Assembly: GCA_025526915.1 (NCBI GenBank)
Contig: JAHLKH010000018.1
Span: 1-64,000 of the forward strand
DNA length: 64,000 nt
Direction: 5' to 3'
Source: Entophlyctis helioformis
Lineage: Eukaryota; Chytridiomycota; Chytridiomycetes; Chytridiales; Chytriomycetaceae
The notes under the pieces are model-generated. The model was not told where the DNA came from, searched no databases, and saw nothing but the letters and a program-made list of their open reading frames with translations. This document shows positions 63,468-64,000 of this stretch, piece after piece. The stretch's first letter is position 1. Every line of letters begins with the position of its first letter. The translations under genes and the position numbers were made by a program.

Positions 63468-64000
63468 TCAGACACCGAGTTTGGAGATGGCAATCTCGAG
63501 GTATCCTTCTCTGTCAGGGACACGCACGGTGGTGAGGCTTCCAAGCACGGCAGGACCTCCCAAAGGAACAATGTTGCGAGCCGAGCGCGACTTTTTGACA
63601 AGGCTGCCGTCGGCATTGAGAACGCTCTGGCCGCGGTACCCCTCGATCAGGACAGCGTCAAAGATGGGCTTGCCTGGTGCTGACGCCGAGACTGGCTGTG
63701 TGTCATGGCCGGCGGTCGAGGTTGGAGCTGCGGAAGAGTCGGCATGTTTGGTGCCGGGGCAGCTGCTGGCCAGAGTGCCATCAGATGGCACTGCAGCAGC
63801 GTCCTTGTCATTCTTGGTCTGTGCTGAAGACGCGGCGCGGTTGGGGTCCTGTGTGAGCAGCACGCAGAGGTGGCGGTACTCAAATCCCGGCGCATACGCG
63901 AGCAGGATCCACTTGGTCTCGGTCTCATAGATCCAGACGTCAATGTTGGCAATGATGTTCTCGGTGCGAGCATGGGCGGACGTCTTGGCCGACATCGCCA
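63468..64000 (-). CDS. Unrecognised gene, possibly running past the right edge
   Basis: An uninterrupted frame of 175 codons begins at Met 63995 (MSAKTSAHARTENIIANIDV). The start could lie outside the window. A first conserved-looking block (IDVWIYETETKWILLAYAPG, then YRHLCVLL) and a last block (LTTVRVPDREGYLEIAISKL) flank an Ala/Ser/Asp-rich linker. No catalytic motif, signal peptide or membrane helix was seen, and I do not recognise the family. Codon use and low-complexity linker style match the neighbours. The gap 63179-63467 shows nothing else. Confidence 0.55.
   Translation of the reverse strand, partial: AMSAKTSAHARTENIIANIDVWIYETETKWILLAYAPGFEYRHLCVLLTQDPNRAASSAQTKNDKDAAAVPSDGTLASSCPGTKHADSSAAPTSTAGHDTQPVSASAPGKPIFDAVLIEGYRGQSVLNADGSLVKKSRSARNIVPLGGPAVLGSLTTVRVPDREGYLEIAISKLGV

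Overview
The window is compact eukaryotic nuclear DNA with roughly balanced base composition. It has many short introns (about 50-100 nt, mostly GT-AG, a few GC-AG), short intergenic gaps and genes on both strands. A fungal-type Zn(II)2Cys6 regulator sits beside genes that most yeasts and moulds lack (FANCI, VMP1, HEATR6, JTB-like, LST2-like, a cortactin-like acidic protein). This mix suggests an early-diverging, probably chytrid-like (zoosporic) fungus. That placement is inferred from gene content and no species is claimed.

Layout: citrate synthase (5' end missing); a Ras-family GEF with talin-head-like modules; a ROMO1/Mgr2-like inner-membrane protein; a membrane-anchored PDI; a 19-exon gene joining a FEN1/XPG-type nuclease to a Fanzor (eukaryotic TnpB) nuclease; a class I sirtuin; a UMP-CMP kinase; a Zn2Cys6 factor; an eEF1A-type lysine methyltransferase; PIG-F; FANCI; a cortactin-like protein; an LST2-like protein; Ran; VMP1; HEATR6; dynein light chain LC8; RCE1; PP4 catalytic subunit; a JTB-like protein; an SH3-SAM-PH (Boi-like) protein; SURF1; mitochondrial Obg GTPase MTG2; SHQ1; a cyclin K/T; a plasma-membrane syntaxin; and an unrecognised gene at the right edge.

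The most notable locus is 10493-17283 (minus strand). Tracing splice sites by hand gives a reading frame that stays in phase through 19 exons (1752 residues). All seven acidic residues of the FEN1 active site are present at the N-terminus. At the C-terminus are a RuvC D/E/D set and a CPxC/CxxC zinc ribbon of the TnpB/Fanzor type. Directly after the stop codon are two short hairpins and a T5 run. About 140 nt of this 3' flank resembles the 3' ends of three decayed copies elsewhere in the window (near 20.1, 24.4 and 47.2 kb), as expected if the element ends in a guide-RNA (fRNA/omegaRNA) scaffold. Those three remnants lie in the same orientation as, and run right up to, the start codons of the UMP-CMP kinase, PIG-F and PP4 genes. 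A fourth, coding-only fragment lies upstream of FANCI, again co-oriented.

The other genes are housekeeping in character (mitochondria: citrate synthase, ROMO1/Mgr2, SURF1, MTG2; secretory pathway: PDI, PIG-F, VMP1, RCE1, syntaxin; nucleus: Ran, SHQ1, sirtuin, cyclin, FANCI). There is no obvious cluster logic beyond shared or bidirectional promoters. A CCAAT-box module is repeated upstream of the ROMO1-like and sirtuin genes.
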